The notes: generated by a model not told the origin, from the letters alone. Shown: positions 8,205-16,941, numbered from the stretch's first letter. The stretch is DNA of 64,000 nucleotides from Micromonospora sp. WMMD961 (GCF_029626145.1 NZ_JARUBJ010000002.1:4499501-4563500), one strand, 5' to 3'. Numbers and translations are program-made.

Positions 8205-9500
8205 TCAGACGGTCTTTGCCACCTGCGTGATGTCCTTGACGATCGCCGCCGGCGACTTCGTGCCGGCGATGATCTCCGCGACGCTGTCGTTGATCTGCTG
8301 CCCGAGTGCGGGCGCGTACGCCTGGTCGAGGTAGAGCTGGAAGCCGGTGTTCTTGGCCAGCGCCTCCGCGACGGCCTTGTTGTTGGGGTCGCTGATGGCG
8401 GAGGTGGCCTCCTTCACCGTGGGCAGCACCGCGCCGGTCTGCGCGGACCGCTTCTGGTTCTCGACGTTGAGCAGGAACTTCAGGAAGTCGATGGTGGCGG
8501 CCGGCGCGTCCTTGCCGACGGCGAAACCGTTGCCACCACCGAAGACCTCGGTCGCGGCGCCCTTGCCGCCGTCCACCGAGGGGAACGGGAAGAAGCCGAG
8601 CTTGTCGCCCAGGCCCTTCTTGCTGGTGGAGCTGGACGCCTGCACCGCAGGCGCCCACTGCCCCATCAACTCCATGCCGGCGTTGCCGTTGCCCATGGTG
8701 GCGGCCTGACCGTCCGGCGAACCGAACTCCGCGCCGAGGAAGCCCTTCTGGAACGGTTGCAGGTCGACGAGTTCCTTGAGCCGCTCACCGGCGGCGACGA
8801 GGTCGGGGGTGTCGAAGTTCTTGCTGTCGACTGCCTTCTGCAGCGCGTCGACACCACCGATGCGCATCGCGAGGTAGGACCAGTAGAAGTGGGCCGGCCA
8901 CTTGTCCTTGCCGGCCAGCGCGACCGGGGTGACGCCGGCGGCCTTGAGCTTGCGGACCGCGTCGAGCACGCCGTTCCAGGTGGTGGGGGTCTCGGTGATG
9001 CCCGCCCGGGTGAAGAGCTCCTTGTTGTACCAGAACCCGACCATGCCGATGTCGAACGGAATGCCGTAGATCTTGCCGTCGATCGTGTACGGCTCCATGG
9101 CGGCGGGCAGGATGCCGGCGACCAGGTCCTTCACGTCGTCGGTGAGGTCCTTGACCAGGCCCGCGTCGACCTGCTGCTTGAGCACGCCGCCACCCCAGGA
9201 CTGGAACAGGTCCGGCGGGTCGCCGGCCTGGGTGGCGGTGGTGAGCTTGGCCTTGAACGCCTCGTTCTCCAGCGGCTGGATGGTGAACGTGACGTTGCTG
9301 TGCGCGGCCTTGTACTCGTTGGCCATCGCCGCCCACACCGGGAGCATCGGATCGGTGTTCTGGATGTGCCACCAGTTGATGGTCTGCGGGGCGTTCGGGT
9401 CGCCGGACTCGTCGTCGCCGCTACAGGCGCTCAGCAGGTATGCGCCAGCGCCGGCACCGGCGAGGCCGAGCAGCGTTCGGCGGGAAAGGTGCGGGGTCAT
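8205..9500 (-). CDS. Sugar-binding lipoprotein of an ABC importer
   Basis: 431 residues, ATG at 9500 after GAAGGGATGG. The signal peptide carries both a twin-arginine motif (SRRTLLGLAG) and a lipobox (LLSAC), so it is probably Tat-exported and lipid-anchored at Cys26. The mature part is a cluster B solute-binding protein (INWWHIQNTDP, GDPPDLFQSWGGGVLKQ, GIPFDIGMVGFWYNKELF), most like binding proteins for xylobiose or other plant oligosaccharides. It heads the importer operon and is transcribed divergently from the GH43 gene. The exact sugar cannot be read from the sequence. Confidence 0.9.
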   Translation of the reverse strand: MTPHLSRRTLLGLAGAGAGAYLLSACSGDDESGDPNAPQTINWWHIQNTDPMLPVWAAMANEYKAAHSNVTFTIQPLENEAFKAKLTTATQAGDPPDLFQSWGGGVLKQQVDAGLVKDLTDDVKDLVAGILPAAMEPYTIDGKIYGIPFDIGMVGFWYNKELFTRAGITETPTTWNGVLDAVRKLKAAGVTPVALAGKDKWPAHFYWSYLAMRIGGVDALQKAVDSKNFDTPDLVAAGERLKELVDLQPFQKGFLGAEFGSPDGQAATMGNGNAGMELMGQWAPAVQASSSTSKKGLGDKLGFFPFPSVDGGKGAATEVFGGGNGFAVGKDAPAATIDFLKFLLNVENQKRSAQTGAVLPTVKEATSAISDPNNKAVAEALAKNTGFQLYLDQAYAPALGQQINDSVAEIIAGTKSPAAIVKDITQVAKTV

Positions 9501-9572
9501 GATCCATCCCTTCGGGAACTCACGGGGTGCTCGGTTGCCGGCCGGGCCGGCGTGGTGGGAACCTATGGATCT

Positions 9573-9729
9573 CCGGAACTTTCAAAAAGCTACGCCGGTA
9601 TTACCGGTCGATGGCCGGCACGCTACGAGCTGTTTCCACAACGGTCAAGCCCTCTGTCCTATTGCGAAAACACCGGCTAGCGTAGGCAGGACTTCCAGCG
9701 ATCCGGGACCGCAAGTTTCCGGAAGTTCC
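9573..9729. promoter_or_regulatory. Repeated GGAACTT-type operator candidates in the divergent region
   Basis: The 254-bp divergent region holds related words: CCGGAACTTTC at 9573-9583, and AAGTTTCCGGAAGTTCC at 9713-9729, whose complement reads as two tandem copies (GGAACTTCC, GGAAACTTG) around a TTCCGGAA palindrome. The second lies about 26 bp before the GH43 start. These are plausible sites for the local LacI repressor. Confidence 0.45.
9620..9648 (-). promoter_or_regulatory. Candidate sigma-70-type promoter of the importer operon
   Basis: On the minus strand TTGACC (9643-9648) and TAGCGT (9620-9625) are separated by exactly 17 bases, pointing towards the binding-protein gene. The spacer contains GTGGAAACAG, related to the GGAA-containing repeats nearby, so a repressor could sit on the promoter. 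Confidence 0.5.
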
Positions 9730-9754
9730 AGACAGCCCGTCCAGAGGAGCCCTC

Positions 9755-11380
9755 GTGTCGACCGACATCGCTAACGTGGCGACCGCTACCCGGTCGATCC
9801 GCAATCCCGTCCTCGCCGGGTTCCACCCGGATCCGTCGATCCTGCGGGTCGGCGACGACTACTACCTGGCCACCTCGACCTTCGAGTGGTATCCGGGCGT
9901 GCGTGTGCACCACTCGCGTGACCTCGTGAACTGGCGCACCCTGAGCGGGGTCATCACCGACCGCCGCCTGCTCGACCTGCGCGGCTGCGGTGACTCCAAC
10001 GGCGTGTGGGCACCCGACCTGACGTACCACGACGGCCAGTTCCACCTCGTCTACAGCGACGTGGCGAGCTTCGCCAGCGGTTACTGGGATCCACAGAACT
10101 TCCTGGTCACCGCCGAGGACATCGCCGGCCCCTGGTCGGACCCGGTGAAACTGCACGGGCGCGGTTTCGACGCCGCGCTGTTCCACGACGACGACGGCAC
10201 CAGTTGGCTGCTGAGCATGAGCGCGGACTGGCGACCCGGCCGGGACCGCTTCGGCGGCATCGAGATCCAGCAGTACGACCGGGCCGCGCGTCGGCTGGTC
10301 GGCCGCCCGCGGATGCTGTTCACCGGCACTGCGGTCGGGGTCACCGAGGGTCCGCACCTCTACCGCCACGACGGCTGGTACTGGCTGATCACGGCCGAGG
10401 GTGGCACCAGTTGGGAGCACCAGGTCACCGTGGCACGGTCCCGGGAGCTGTTCGGGCCGTACGAGGTGGACCCGGACGGCCCGCTGCTCACCTCCGTCGG
10501 TCGCCCCGACCTGCGGTTGCAGAAGGCGGGTCACGGCAGCCTGGTTCGCACCCAGGCCGGCGAGTGGTACCTGGCCCACCTGGTGGGCCGCCCCTACTCC
10601 CCGCTGGGCAGCTGTGTGCTCGGCCGGGAGACCGCGATCCAACGGGTCGAGTGGCCGTCGGGTGAGTGGCCGAAGGTTGCCGGAGGGGTTCCGGCAGAGG
10701 AGGTCGTCGCACCCGACCTGCCCTCGCACCCGTGGCCGGCAGAGCCCGACACCGACCACTTCGACGCCCCCGAGCTTGGCCTGTGCTGGTCGACCCTGCG
10801 CCGGCCGGCCACCACGGACTGGGTCGACCTGCACGCCCGCCCGTCGCACCTGCGGATCCACGGCGGGCAGTCGCCGGTCGGCCGGCAGACCCCCAGCCTG
10901 GTCGGGCGACGCGTCGGCGCGATGCACTGCTCGCTGGAGACCGTGGTGGAGTTCGACCCGGTCGACCACCGGCAGCTCGCCGGGGTCACCACCTACTACA
11001 ACACCCTGAACTGGCACCACCTCTACCTGACCCGGGACGACGACGGGCGCACGGTGCTGCAGTTGCTCAGCTCCGACAACGGGCGGCGCACCCCGTACCC
11101 CGACCTGACCGTCGACGCCAGCGGCGTCACCCGCGTCGGTCTGCGGGCCGTGTTCGACGGGCCGGTGGTGCGCTTCGACTACGACCTCGGTGCCGGTTGG
11201 CAGCCGGTCGGGGTCGACCTGGACGCGACCATCCTGTCCGACGAGCACGCCGCGTTGATCATCGACGGTGAGCCGGCGGCGTGGGGTTTCACCGGCGCGT
11301 TCCTCGGCCTCTGGGTGCAGGATCTCGGCGGTGACGGCGGATACGCCGACTTCGACCTTGCCACCTACCGGGAGCAGTGA
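9755..11380 (+). CDS. GH43 beta-xylosidase / arabinofuranosidase, cytoplasmic
   Basis: 541 residues, GTG at 9755 with AGAGGAG six bases upstream and no signal peptide. The five-bladed propeller shows the GH43 catalytic residues: Asp26 base in FHPDPSI, the pKa-tuning Asp139 in GFDAALFHDDDG, and Glu198 acid in VTEGPHLY. A C-terminal beta-sandwich (from about 330, with TTYYNTLNWHHLYLT) is typical of beta-xylosidases of the GH43 XynB kind. It would release xylose or arabinose from the oligosaccharides brought in by the divergent ABC importer. The split between the two specificities cannot be decided here. Its transcript ends at a perfect 14-bp hairpin. Confidence 0.9.
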   Translation: MSTDIANVATATRSIRNPVLAGFHPDPSILRVGDDYYLATSTFEWYPGVRVHHSRDLVNWRTLSGVITDRRLLDLRGCGDSNGVWAPDLTYHDGQFHLVYSDVASFASGYWDPQNFLVTAEDIAGPWSDPVKLHGRGFDAALFHDDDGTSWLLSMSADWRPGRDRFGGIEIQQYDRAARRLVGRPRMLFTGTAVGVTEGPHLYRHDGWYWLITAEGGTSWEHQVTVARSRELFGPYEVDPDGPLLTSVGRPDLRLQKAGHGSLVRTQAGEWYLAHLVGRPYSPLGSCVLGRETAIQRVEWPSGEWPKVAGGVPAEEVVAPDLPSHPWPAEPDTDHFDAPELGLCWSTLRRPATTDWVDLHARPSHLRIHGGQSPVGRQTPSLVGRRVGAMHCSLETVVEFDPVDHRQLAGVTTYYNTLNWHHLYLTRDDDGRTVLQLLSSDNGRRTPYPDLTVDASGVTRVGLRAVFDGPVVRFDYDLGAGWQPVGVDLDATILSDEHAALIIDGEPAAWGFTGAFLGLWVQDLGGDGGYADFDLATYREQ

Positions 11381-11383
11381 GCA

Positions 11384-11414
11384 CGCGGACGGCACCCGAC
11401 GGGTGCCGTCCGCG
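11384..11414 (+). terminator. Perfect 14-bp hairpin terminator after GH43
   Basis: CGCGGACGGCACCC at 11384-11397 pairs without mismatch with GGGTGCCGTCCGCG at 11401-11414 around a three-base loop, starting four bases past the GH43 stop. Confidence 0.8.
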
Positions 11415-11492
11415 TTCCGGCGCGTACGGACGTCCCGTTCGCCGCGCGCCGCACCTCGTCGACCGAAACCGGCCGCCTCGACCTCACGTCGA

Positions 11493-11521
11493 TTGACGAC
11501 GCACCGACGCACTGATATCTG
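11493..11521 (+). promoter_or_regulatory. Candidate promoter of the chitosanase gene
   Basis: TTGACG at 11493-11498 and TATCTG at 11516-11521 are 17 bases apart. An unusually AT-rich patch (GTTAATACAG) follows, about 100 bp before the chitosanase start. The rest of the 11415-11621 interval shows no gene. Confidence 0.45.
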
Positions 11522-11621
11522 TTAATACAGTTTCCTGATGCTCGCGGTGCCCGCCGGGGCCGAACCGCCGCGCCGGGCACCGACCGGCCGGCGGCATGCC
11601 GCCCCTTCCCCGAGGAACCCC

Positions 11622-12827
11622 ATGGTTCACAGAAGAACAGCCGCCTACGTCGTGGGCACCCTGCTGATCGGCGTCGCCGCCGTCGGTTACGGCCTGCCGT
11701 CGGCCAGCGCCGCGACCGCCGGCCGGATCACCGGTCTGGCCGGCAAGTGCGTCGACGTGGCCGGCGCCAACCCGGCCAACGGCACGGCCGTCCAGCTCTA
11801 CGACTGCAACGGCAGCGCGGCCCAGACGTGGACCGTCGGCAACACCGACACCTCGATCCGGGCACTCGGCAAGTGCCTCGACGTGACGGCCGCGTCGACC
11901 GCCAACGGCGCCAAGATCCAGTTGTACGACTGCAACGGCACCGGCGCGCAGCAGTGGACCGCCAGCAACGGTGCGCTCGTCAACTCCGGCTCCGGCAAGT
12001 GCCTCGACGTCACCGACCGGAGCACCGCGAACGGCGCTCGGTTGCAGATCTGGACCTGCGGTGGCACCTCCAACCAGCAGTGGACCCTGCCCGGTGGCGG
12101 CAGCACCCCTCCGCCCACCACCCCGGCCGGCACCAACCTCGACGACCCGGCGAAGAAGGACGTCGCGATGCAGCTCGTCTCGGCCGCGGAGAACTCCTCG
12201 CTCGACTGGCGTGCCCAGTTCTCCTACATCGAGGACATCGGCGACGGACGCGGTTACACCGCCGGCATCATCGGCTTCTGCTCCGGCACGGGAGACATGC
12301 TCGAACTGGTGCAGGCGTACACGAACACCAAGCCGGGCAACGTGCTGGCCGGCTACCTGCCGGCGCTGCGCGCCGTCAACGGCACCCCCTCGCACTCGGG
12401 CCTCGACCCGAACTTCCCCCGCGACTGGCGGACGGCGGCCAACGACTCGGTCTTCCGGGCCGCCCAGGAGGCCGAGCGGGACCGGGTCTACTTCAACCCG
12501 TCGGTACGCGACGGAAAGAACGACCAGGTTCGGGCACTCGGCCAGTTCGCCTACTACGACGCGGCGGTCATGCACGGGTACGAGGGCATGCGTCAGATCC
12601 GCAACCGCGCCCTCGCCCGGGCGAAGCCCCCGGCGCAGGGCGGTGACGAGCGGACCTGGCTCAACGCGTTCCTCGACGAGCGGGTCATCGAGATGAAGAA
12701 GGAGGAAGCCCACTCGGACACCTCCCGGGTGGACACCGCCCAGCGGGTCTTCCTCAACAACGGCAACTTCAACCTGAACACCCCGCTGGTCTTCGCCGTC
12801 TACGGCGACCAGTTCCGGATCGGCTAG
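11622..12827 (+). CDS. Secreted GH46 chitosanase with N-terminal ricin-type lectin domain
   Basis: 401 residues from ATG 11622, chosen over an upstream in-frame codon because GAGGAA precedes it and a signal peptide (VHRRTAAYV, cleavage near SASA at 30) begins there. Residues about 34-155 are a beta-trefoil ricin domain with three QxW repeats (AQTW, AQQW, NQQW). After a Pro/Thr linker comes a GH46 domain very like the Streptomyces N174 enzyme. The catalytic acid is Glu190 (SAENSSLDW) and the base Asp208 (IEDIGDGRGY), matching N174 Glu22 and Asp40 by alignment from memory. It hydrolyses chitosan outside the cell. The lectin domain replaces the more usual bare enzyme and may target it to fungal walls. 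Confidence 0.93.
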   Translation: MVHRRTAAYVVGTLLIGVAAVGYGLPSASAATAGRITGLAGKCVDVAGANPANGTAVQLYDCNGSAAQTWTVGNTDTSIRALGKCLDVTAASTANGAKIQLYDCNGTGAQQWTASNGALVNSGSGKCLDVTDRSTANGARLQIWTCGGTSNQQWTLPGGGSTPPPTTPAGTNLDDPAKKDVAMQLVSAAENSSLDWRAQFSYIEDIGDGRGYTAGIIGFCSGTGDMLELVQAYTNTKPGNVLAGYLPALRAVNGTPSHSGLDPNFPRDWRTAANDSVFRAAQEAERDRVYFNPSVRDGKNDQVRALGQFAYYDAAVMHGYEGMRQIRNRALARAKPPAQGGDERTWLNAFLDERVIEMKKEEAHSDTSRVDTAQRVFLNNGNFNLNTPLVFAVYGDQFRIG

Positions 12828-12837
12828 CGCGCACACG

Positions 12838-12867
12838 CTCAGGGCGCCGGCGAGCCGGCGCCCTGAG
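12838..12867 (+). terminator. 13-bp hairpin terminator after the chitosanase
   Basis: CTCAGGGCGCCGG at 12838-12850 pairs perfectly with CCGGCGCCCTGAG at 12855-12867 around a CGAG loop, ten bases past the stop. Confidence 0.8.
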
Positions 12868-12909
12868 CCGTGTTCGGGGCCGGGGCCGTGCTCGGGCCCG
12901 GGAGCAGCC

Positions 12910-12940
12910 TTGCCTTGACGCTGACGACAAGGTTTAGCCT
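12910..12940 (+). promoter_or_regulatory. MerR-type promoter and operator of the MerR-thioredoxin operon
   Basis: TTGCCT (12910-12915) and TAGCCT (12935-12940) are separated by 19 bp, the stretched spacer typical of MerR-activated promoters. An imperfect dyad, CCTTGACGCTGACGACAAGG at 12913-12932, fills the spacer. This implies autoregulation by the downstream MerR protein. Confidence 0.6.
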
Positions 12941-12969
12941 GGTCGCGACCGGCTGGGCGAGGAGGTCTG

Positions 12970-13362
12970 ATGCTGATCGGCGAGCTGGCGGAACGGGCCG
13001 GCACGAGCACCCGAACGCTGCGCTACTACGAGGCACACGGGTTGGTACAACCGCAGCGCTCGGCGAACGGCTACCGCGTCTACGACGAGGCGGAGCTGCG
13101 GGTCGTGCGGGAGATCCGGGCGTTGCTCGACGTCGGCTTCGGCCTCGACGACGTCCGTCCGTTCGTCGCCTGCCTGCGAGCGGGCAACGCGTCCGGCGGC
13201 GTCTGCCCGGATTCCGTGCTGGTGCTGCGGCGCAAGCTCGCCGAGGTCGACGACTACCTCGATCGGCTCGGAGCGGTCCGTCAGCAGTTGCACACCCAGC
13301 TCACCCACGCCATCGCGCACCGGGAGGAAGCATGCCCCAAGAGACGAGCGTCAGCTCCCTGA
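12970..13362 (+). CDS. MerR-family transcriptional regulator
   Basis: 130 residues, ATG at 12970 preceded by GGAGG. The N-terminal winged helix is classic MerR (IGELAERAGTSTRTLRYYEAHGLV), followed by a dimer helix and a C-terminal segment with Cys residues (FVACLRAG, GGVCPDS, EACPK) that could sense a metal or redox signal. It is not a clear SoxR or MerR metal signature, so the signal is unknown. Its 3' end overlaps the thioredoxin start by 31 bp, so the two are co-translated and the regulator probably responds to redox or electrophile stress. Confidence 0.9.
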   Translation: MLIGELAERAGTSTRTLRYYEAHGLVQPQRSANGYRVYDEAELRVVREIRALLDVGFGLDDVRPFVACLRAGNASGGVCPDSVLVLRRKLAEVDDYLDRLGAVRQQLHTQLTHAIAHREEACPKRRASAP

Positions 13363-13679
13363 TCACCGTCACCGACGACACGTTCGCCGAGGTGGTGCTG
13401 GCCAGCGACCGGCCCGTCGTGGTCGACTTCTGGGCGGAGTGGTGCCCGCCGTGCAAGATGATCGAGAATAGCCTCGTCGAGCTGGCACAGGAGTTCCGCG
13501 ACCGGATGGTCATCGCCAAGCTCAACTCCGACGACAACCCGTCGGCCACGCGGCGTTACAAGGTCATGTCGCTGCCGACGCTGCTGGTGTTCCGTGGGGG
13601 CGAGGTCGTCGGTTCGGTCGTCGGGTCCAGGCCGAAACTCCACCTGCGGCAGAGCCTGACCATGCACGCCGGCCTGTGA
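13332..13679 (+). CDS. Thioredoxin with WCPPC active site
   Basis: 115 residues, ATG at 13332 after GGGAGGAAG. The single thioredoxin domain has VDFWAEWCPPC with redox cysteines 38 and 41 and the cis-proline loop SLPTLLVF. The CPPC centre replaces the common CGPC, which usually shifts the redox potential towards a more oxidising or isomerase-like role. The gene overlaps the upstream MerR gene in another frame. A reductase gene is not present in the window. Confidence 0.92.
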   Translation: MPQETSVSSLITVTDDTFAEVVLASDRPVVVDFWAEWCPPCKMIENSLVELAQEFRDRMVIAKLNSDDNPSATRRYKVMSLPTLLVFRGGEVVGSVVGSRPKLHLRQSLTMHAGL

Positions 13680-13995
13680 CCGTGGACGGCGGCGTCGTGG
13701 TCGACGGGTGAACCGACCCCTGCCGCCACTGGACATCGACGGCTACGCCCAGCGACGACCTGTGGCATGGATCGACGACCTCCATCCCCGTCTCGGGTTG
13801 GCGAGCCAGCCCAGGCGGCCTCAGGACTCCCGCCGCGCTGGGCGATCCGGAGGGCCACTGTCAACCCCGGCTGCGTCCTGGTGTCCCTACTGCTTCCGGC
13901 GGGCCGCCTCGGTGAGGCCCTGGAGCTGGCCGTCGGTGACGAGCGCTCCCGGCTGCTTCAAGAAGTGCCGCTGCCCCGCCCCTTGTCTGAGAAAA
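13680..13995. other. 316-bp stretch, possible HAD-type gene remnant
   Basis: Between thioredoxin and the hydrolase I see no intact gene. A short plus-strand frame at about 13708-13790 reads LPPLDIDGYAQRRPVAWIDD, which resembles the C-terminal part of small actinobacterial HAD-type hydrolases, but it loses family-like sequence immediately afterwards. It may be a decayed remnant; the match is weak. Confidence 0.25.
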
Positions 13996-14835
13996 TCAGT
14001 CACCCTGCTTGAGGAAGTCATTCACCGCTCGACGGAAGTCGTGTGGTCTCTCGACCCACGGCAGGTGGCCGGCTCCGGCGAGGTTCACCCGTCGGCTGTC
14101 GGCCAACGCGCCGTGCAGCGAGTCGACGGCCCAGCCGGGGCGGATGTCCTCGGTACCGCAGATGATCAGCACGGGCAGGTCCAGCGCCCGGCACTGCCCG
14201 GCCAGGTCGGAATTGCCGAGCTCCCGCTTGACCTCCGCGTTGAGGGCCTGGTTGCACTCGTGGTTGATGCCCAGCCATGGCGTGGCCATCCTCTCCGCGT
14301 GCTCCAGTGCGGCGCCCTGCTCGGCGAAGTCGGCCGACCACTGCAGTATGGCCCGCTCACGGTCTTCGTCAGGGGTGCGGGCGCGGGCGCTGAGAGCCTC
14401 CCACCGGTCCAGCCGAGGCCCGAGCCGCAGCCTCAGGTTCCGCTTGTAGTGCCGGTGCCAGCCGCGATCAGTGTCGATGCCGGTCCCGGAGACGTAGATC
14501 AGATGGCTGACCCGCTCGGGGTGCTCGATGGCGTACCGCAACGCGAGGTGTGCACCCCACGAGTGGCCCAACAAAGCCGTTCGCGCTCCAGCCACCTGCT
14601 CTCGTACCGCATCGAGGTCGGCCATGAAGCGGCCGACGCGGTACGGTCCGCGCCGCTGCGAGCGTCCGCAGCCGCGCTGGTCCCAGCGAATCGTACGGGC
14701 GTGCCCGTCGAGCAGCCGGGCCACCGGGCCGAGATAGTCCCACAGGCCCGGACCGCCGTGACAGAGCACCAGCGGTGGCCCCACGCCGGCCTGTTCGACC
14801 CACAGGCGGCAGCCGTCGTCCCCGTGCACGTCCAT
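13996..14835 (-). CDS. Alpha/beta hydrolase, proline-iminopeptidase-like
   Basis: 279 residues from ATG 14835 (a TTG two codons upstream is also possible; neither has a clear ribosome site, so the message may be leaderless). The oxyanion motif LCHGGPG, the motif IRWDQRGCGRSQ and the nucleophile elbow LLGHSWG (Ser) are those of S33 prolyl aminopeptidases. Later come the Asp in ICGTEDIRPGW and the His in GAGHLPWVERP that complete the triad. It is a soluble cytoplasmic serine hydrolase. Whether it is a true iminopeptidase or an ester/lactone hydrolase cannot be told from sequence. Confidence 0.88.
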   Translation of the reverse strand: MDVHGDDGCRLWVEQAGVGPPLVLCHGGPGLWDYLGPVARLLDGHARTIRWDQRGCGRSQRRGPYRVGRFMADLDAVREQVAGARTALLGHSWGAHLALRYAIEHPERVSHLIYVSGTGIDTDRGWHRHYKRNLRLRLGPRLDRWEALSARARTPDEDRERAILQWSADFAEQGAALEHAERMATPWLGINHECNQALNAEVKRELGNSDLAGQCRALDLPVLIICGTEDIRPGWAVDSLHGALADSRRVNLAGAGHLPWVERPHDFRRAVNDFLKQGD

Positions 14836-14931
14836 CGCCAACAGTATGGCCGTCCGGGTGTGGCCCGCTTGTTCCAGCGCAGCGGTCGGGTCGGTTGGTG
14901 GTTCGCTCGCGCCCCGGCCCGGCGCGGTGAC

Positions 14932-14962
14932 TTGACCTAAAGCTCGGGTGAGGTCCTAGCCT
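14932..14962 (+). promoter_or_regulatory. MerR-type 19-bp-spacer promoter of the ABC exporter
   Basis: TTGACC (14932-14937) and TAGCCT (14957-14962) are separated by exactly 19 bp, and the arms GACCT/AGGTC form a dyad across the spacer. The layout closely recalls TTGACCTCAA...TTGAGGT operators of MerR regulators that activate exporters. Confidence 0.6.
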
Positions 14963-14981
14963 TCGACATCGGAGGTAGTGC

Positions 14982-16874
14982 ATGAGCATGGAAGTTACCG
15001 CGTGGATGTCCCTGCACCACGCGATGAACGCACAGGACGAGCGCCCGCTGTCCCGCGCCACGTTGACGCGCATCGCGCGGTTCGCGCGACCGCATCGCTC
15101 GCTGATCGTCAGGTTCCTGTTGTTGAGCGTGGTGACGGCCGTCCTCACGGTCGCGGCACCGGTTCTCGCCGGGCGAGTGGTCGACGCGATCGTGGACGGC
15201 GCCGACAGCGGCGTCGTGATCCGGCTGGCGGTGCTGATCGCCCTGATCGCCCTCGCCGAGGCCGGCCTGGGTCTGGTGACGCGGTTCCTGTCCGCGAGCA
15301 TCGGTGAGGGGCTGATCGTCCAGCTCCGGACGGCGGTCTTCGACCACGTCCAGCGCATGCCGGTCGCGTTCTTCACCCGGACCCGCACGGGCGCGCTGGT
15401 CAGCCGGTTGAACAACGACGTGATCGGCGCGCAGCGGGCGTTCAGTGACACGCTGTCGGGTGTGGTCGGCAACACCGTCACGCTGATCCTGACGTTGGCC
15501 GTGATGCTCACCTTCTCGTGGCAGATCACGCTGCTGGCGCTCGTCCTGCTGCCCATCTTCGTGCTGCCGGCCCGGCGGATGGGGTCGACGCTCGCCCGGT
15601 TGCAGCGGGAGGCGGCCGAGCACAACGCCGCCATGAGCACCCGGATGACGGAACGCTTCTCCGCACCCGGTGCCACACTGGTCAAGCTGTACGGGCGGCC
15701 GGCCGAGGAGTCGTCCGAGTTCGCGGCACGGGCGCGACGGGTCCGCGACATCGGCATCCGTACCGCAATGCTCCAGTGGGTCTTCATCACCGCGCTCACC
15801 GTCGTCGGGTCGCTGGCACTGGCCCTGGTCTACGGCCTGGGCGGCCTCTACGCCCTCCGGGGCAGCCTCGACGCCGGGACCGTGGTCGCCCTCGCGCTGC
15901 TGCTGTCGCGCCTGTACGCGCCGTTGACGTCGCTGGCCAGCGCCCGGGTCGAGGTGATGAGCGCGCTGGTGAGCTTCGAGCGGGTGTTCGAGGTCCTCGA
16001 CCTCAAGCCGCTGATTCTCGACAGGACCGACGCCCGTCCGTTGCCCGACGGGCCGGTCGCCGTGGAGTTCGACGGCGTACGGTTCGGCTACCCCTCGGCG
16101 GACAAGGTGTCGCTCGCGTCCCTGGAGGACGTGGCGAAGCTCGACACGCGCGGCGGCGAGGAGGTGCTGCACGGTGTGTCGTTCCGCGCCGAGGCGGGGC
16201 AGATGGTCGCGCTCGTCGGTTCCTCCGGGGCGGGCAAGTCGACGATCGCGCAACTCGTGCCACGCCTGTACGACGTGGACGACGGCGTGGTGAAGCTCGC
16301 CGACGTCGACGTACGCGACCTGTCGGCCGAGTCGATCCGGGCTGCGTTGGGCGTGGTGACCCAGGACGGGCACCTCTTCCACGAGAGCATCCGCGCCAAC
16401 TTGGCGTTCGCCCGTCCGGACGCGACGGAGGACGAGATGTGGGACGTGCTGCGGCGGGCCCGGCTCGACGACCTGATCCGCTCGCTCCCGGACGGGCTCG
16501 ACACCGTCGTCGGCGAGCGCGGTTACCGACTGTCGGGCGGGGAGCGGCAACGGCTCACCATCGCGCGGCTGCTGTTGGCTCGCCCGCGCGTGGTCATCCT
16601 GGACGAGGCGACCGCGCATCTCGACTCCACCTCGGAGGCGGCGGTCCAGGACGCCCTCGCCGAAGCCCTGACGGGCCGGACGAGCGTGGTCATCGCACAC
16701 CGGCTCTCCACCATCCGGGCCGCAGACCAGATCCTCGTCGTCGAGGACGGGCGCATCGTCGAACGCGGGCGGCACAGCGACCTGCTCGCCGCCGGTGGTC
16801 GGTACCAGGAGCTGTACCGCACCCAGTTCGCCGAGAACCAGCCGGCCGTCCAGGAGCAACGCATCGCCGTCTGA
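14982..16874 (+). CDS. ABC exporter with fused membrane and ATPase domains
   Basis: 630 residues, ATG at 14982 after GGAGGTAG. Residues about 45-340 hold the six-helix type I exporter membrane domain. The ATPase domain has Walker A GSSGAGKST, Q-loop VTQDG, signature LSGGE, Walker B VVILDEATAHLDS and the switch HRLS. Between the first strand and the Walker A there is an extra charged loop (DKVSLASLEDVAKLDTRGGEE). As a half-transporter it probably acts as a homodimer and expels drugs, lipids or peptides. The upstream MerR-type promoter suggests induction by a toxic compound. Transcription ends at a bidirectional hairpin shared with the PepSY gene. Confidence 0.92.
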   Translation: MSMEVTAWMSLHHAMNAQDERPLSRATLTRIARFARPHRSLIVRFLLLSVVTAVLTVAAPVLAGRVVDAIVDGADSGVVIRLAVLIALIALAEAGLGLVTRFLSASIGEGLIVQLRTAVFDHVQRMPVAFFTRTRTGALVSRLNNDVIGAQRAFSDTLSGVVGNTVTLILTLAVMLTFSWQITLLALVLLPIFVLPARRMGSTLARLQREAAEHNAAMSTRMTERFSAPGATLVKLYGRPAEESSEFAARARRVRDIGIRTAMLQWVFITALTVVGSLALALVYGLGGLYALRGSLDAGTVVALALLLSRLYAPLTSLASARVEVMSALVSFERVFEVLDLKPLILDRTDARPLPDGPVAVEFDGVRFGYPSADKVSLASLEDVAKLDTRGGEEVLHGVSFRAEAGQMVALVGSSGAGKSTIAQLVPRLYDVDDGVVKLADVDVRDLSAESIRAALGVVTQDGHLFHESIRANLAFARPDATEDEMWDVLRRARLDDLIRSLPDGLDTVVGERGYRLSGGERQRLTIARLLLARPRVVILDEATAHLDSTSEAAVQDALAEALTGRTSVVIAHRLSTIRAADQILVVEDGRIVERGRHSDLLAAGGRYQELYRTQFAENQPAVQEQRIAV

Positions 16875-16941
16875 GTCAGCCCGACCGAAGCCCCGCCGAC
16901 GCCCACCCCGAGCGAGCACCAGGGCGGACGGCGAAAGACCA

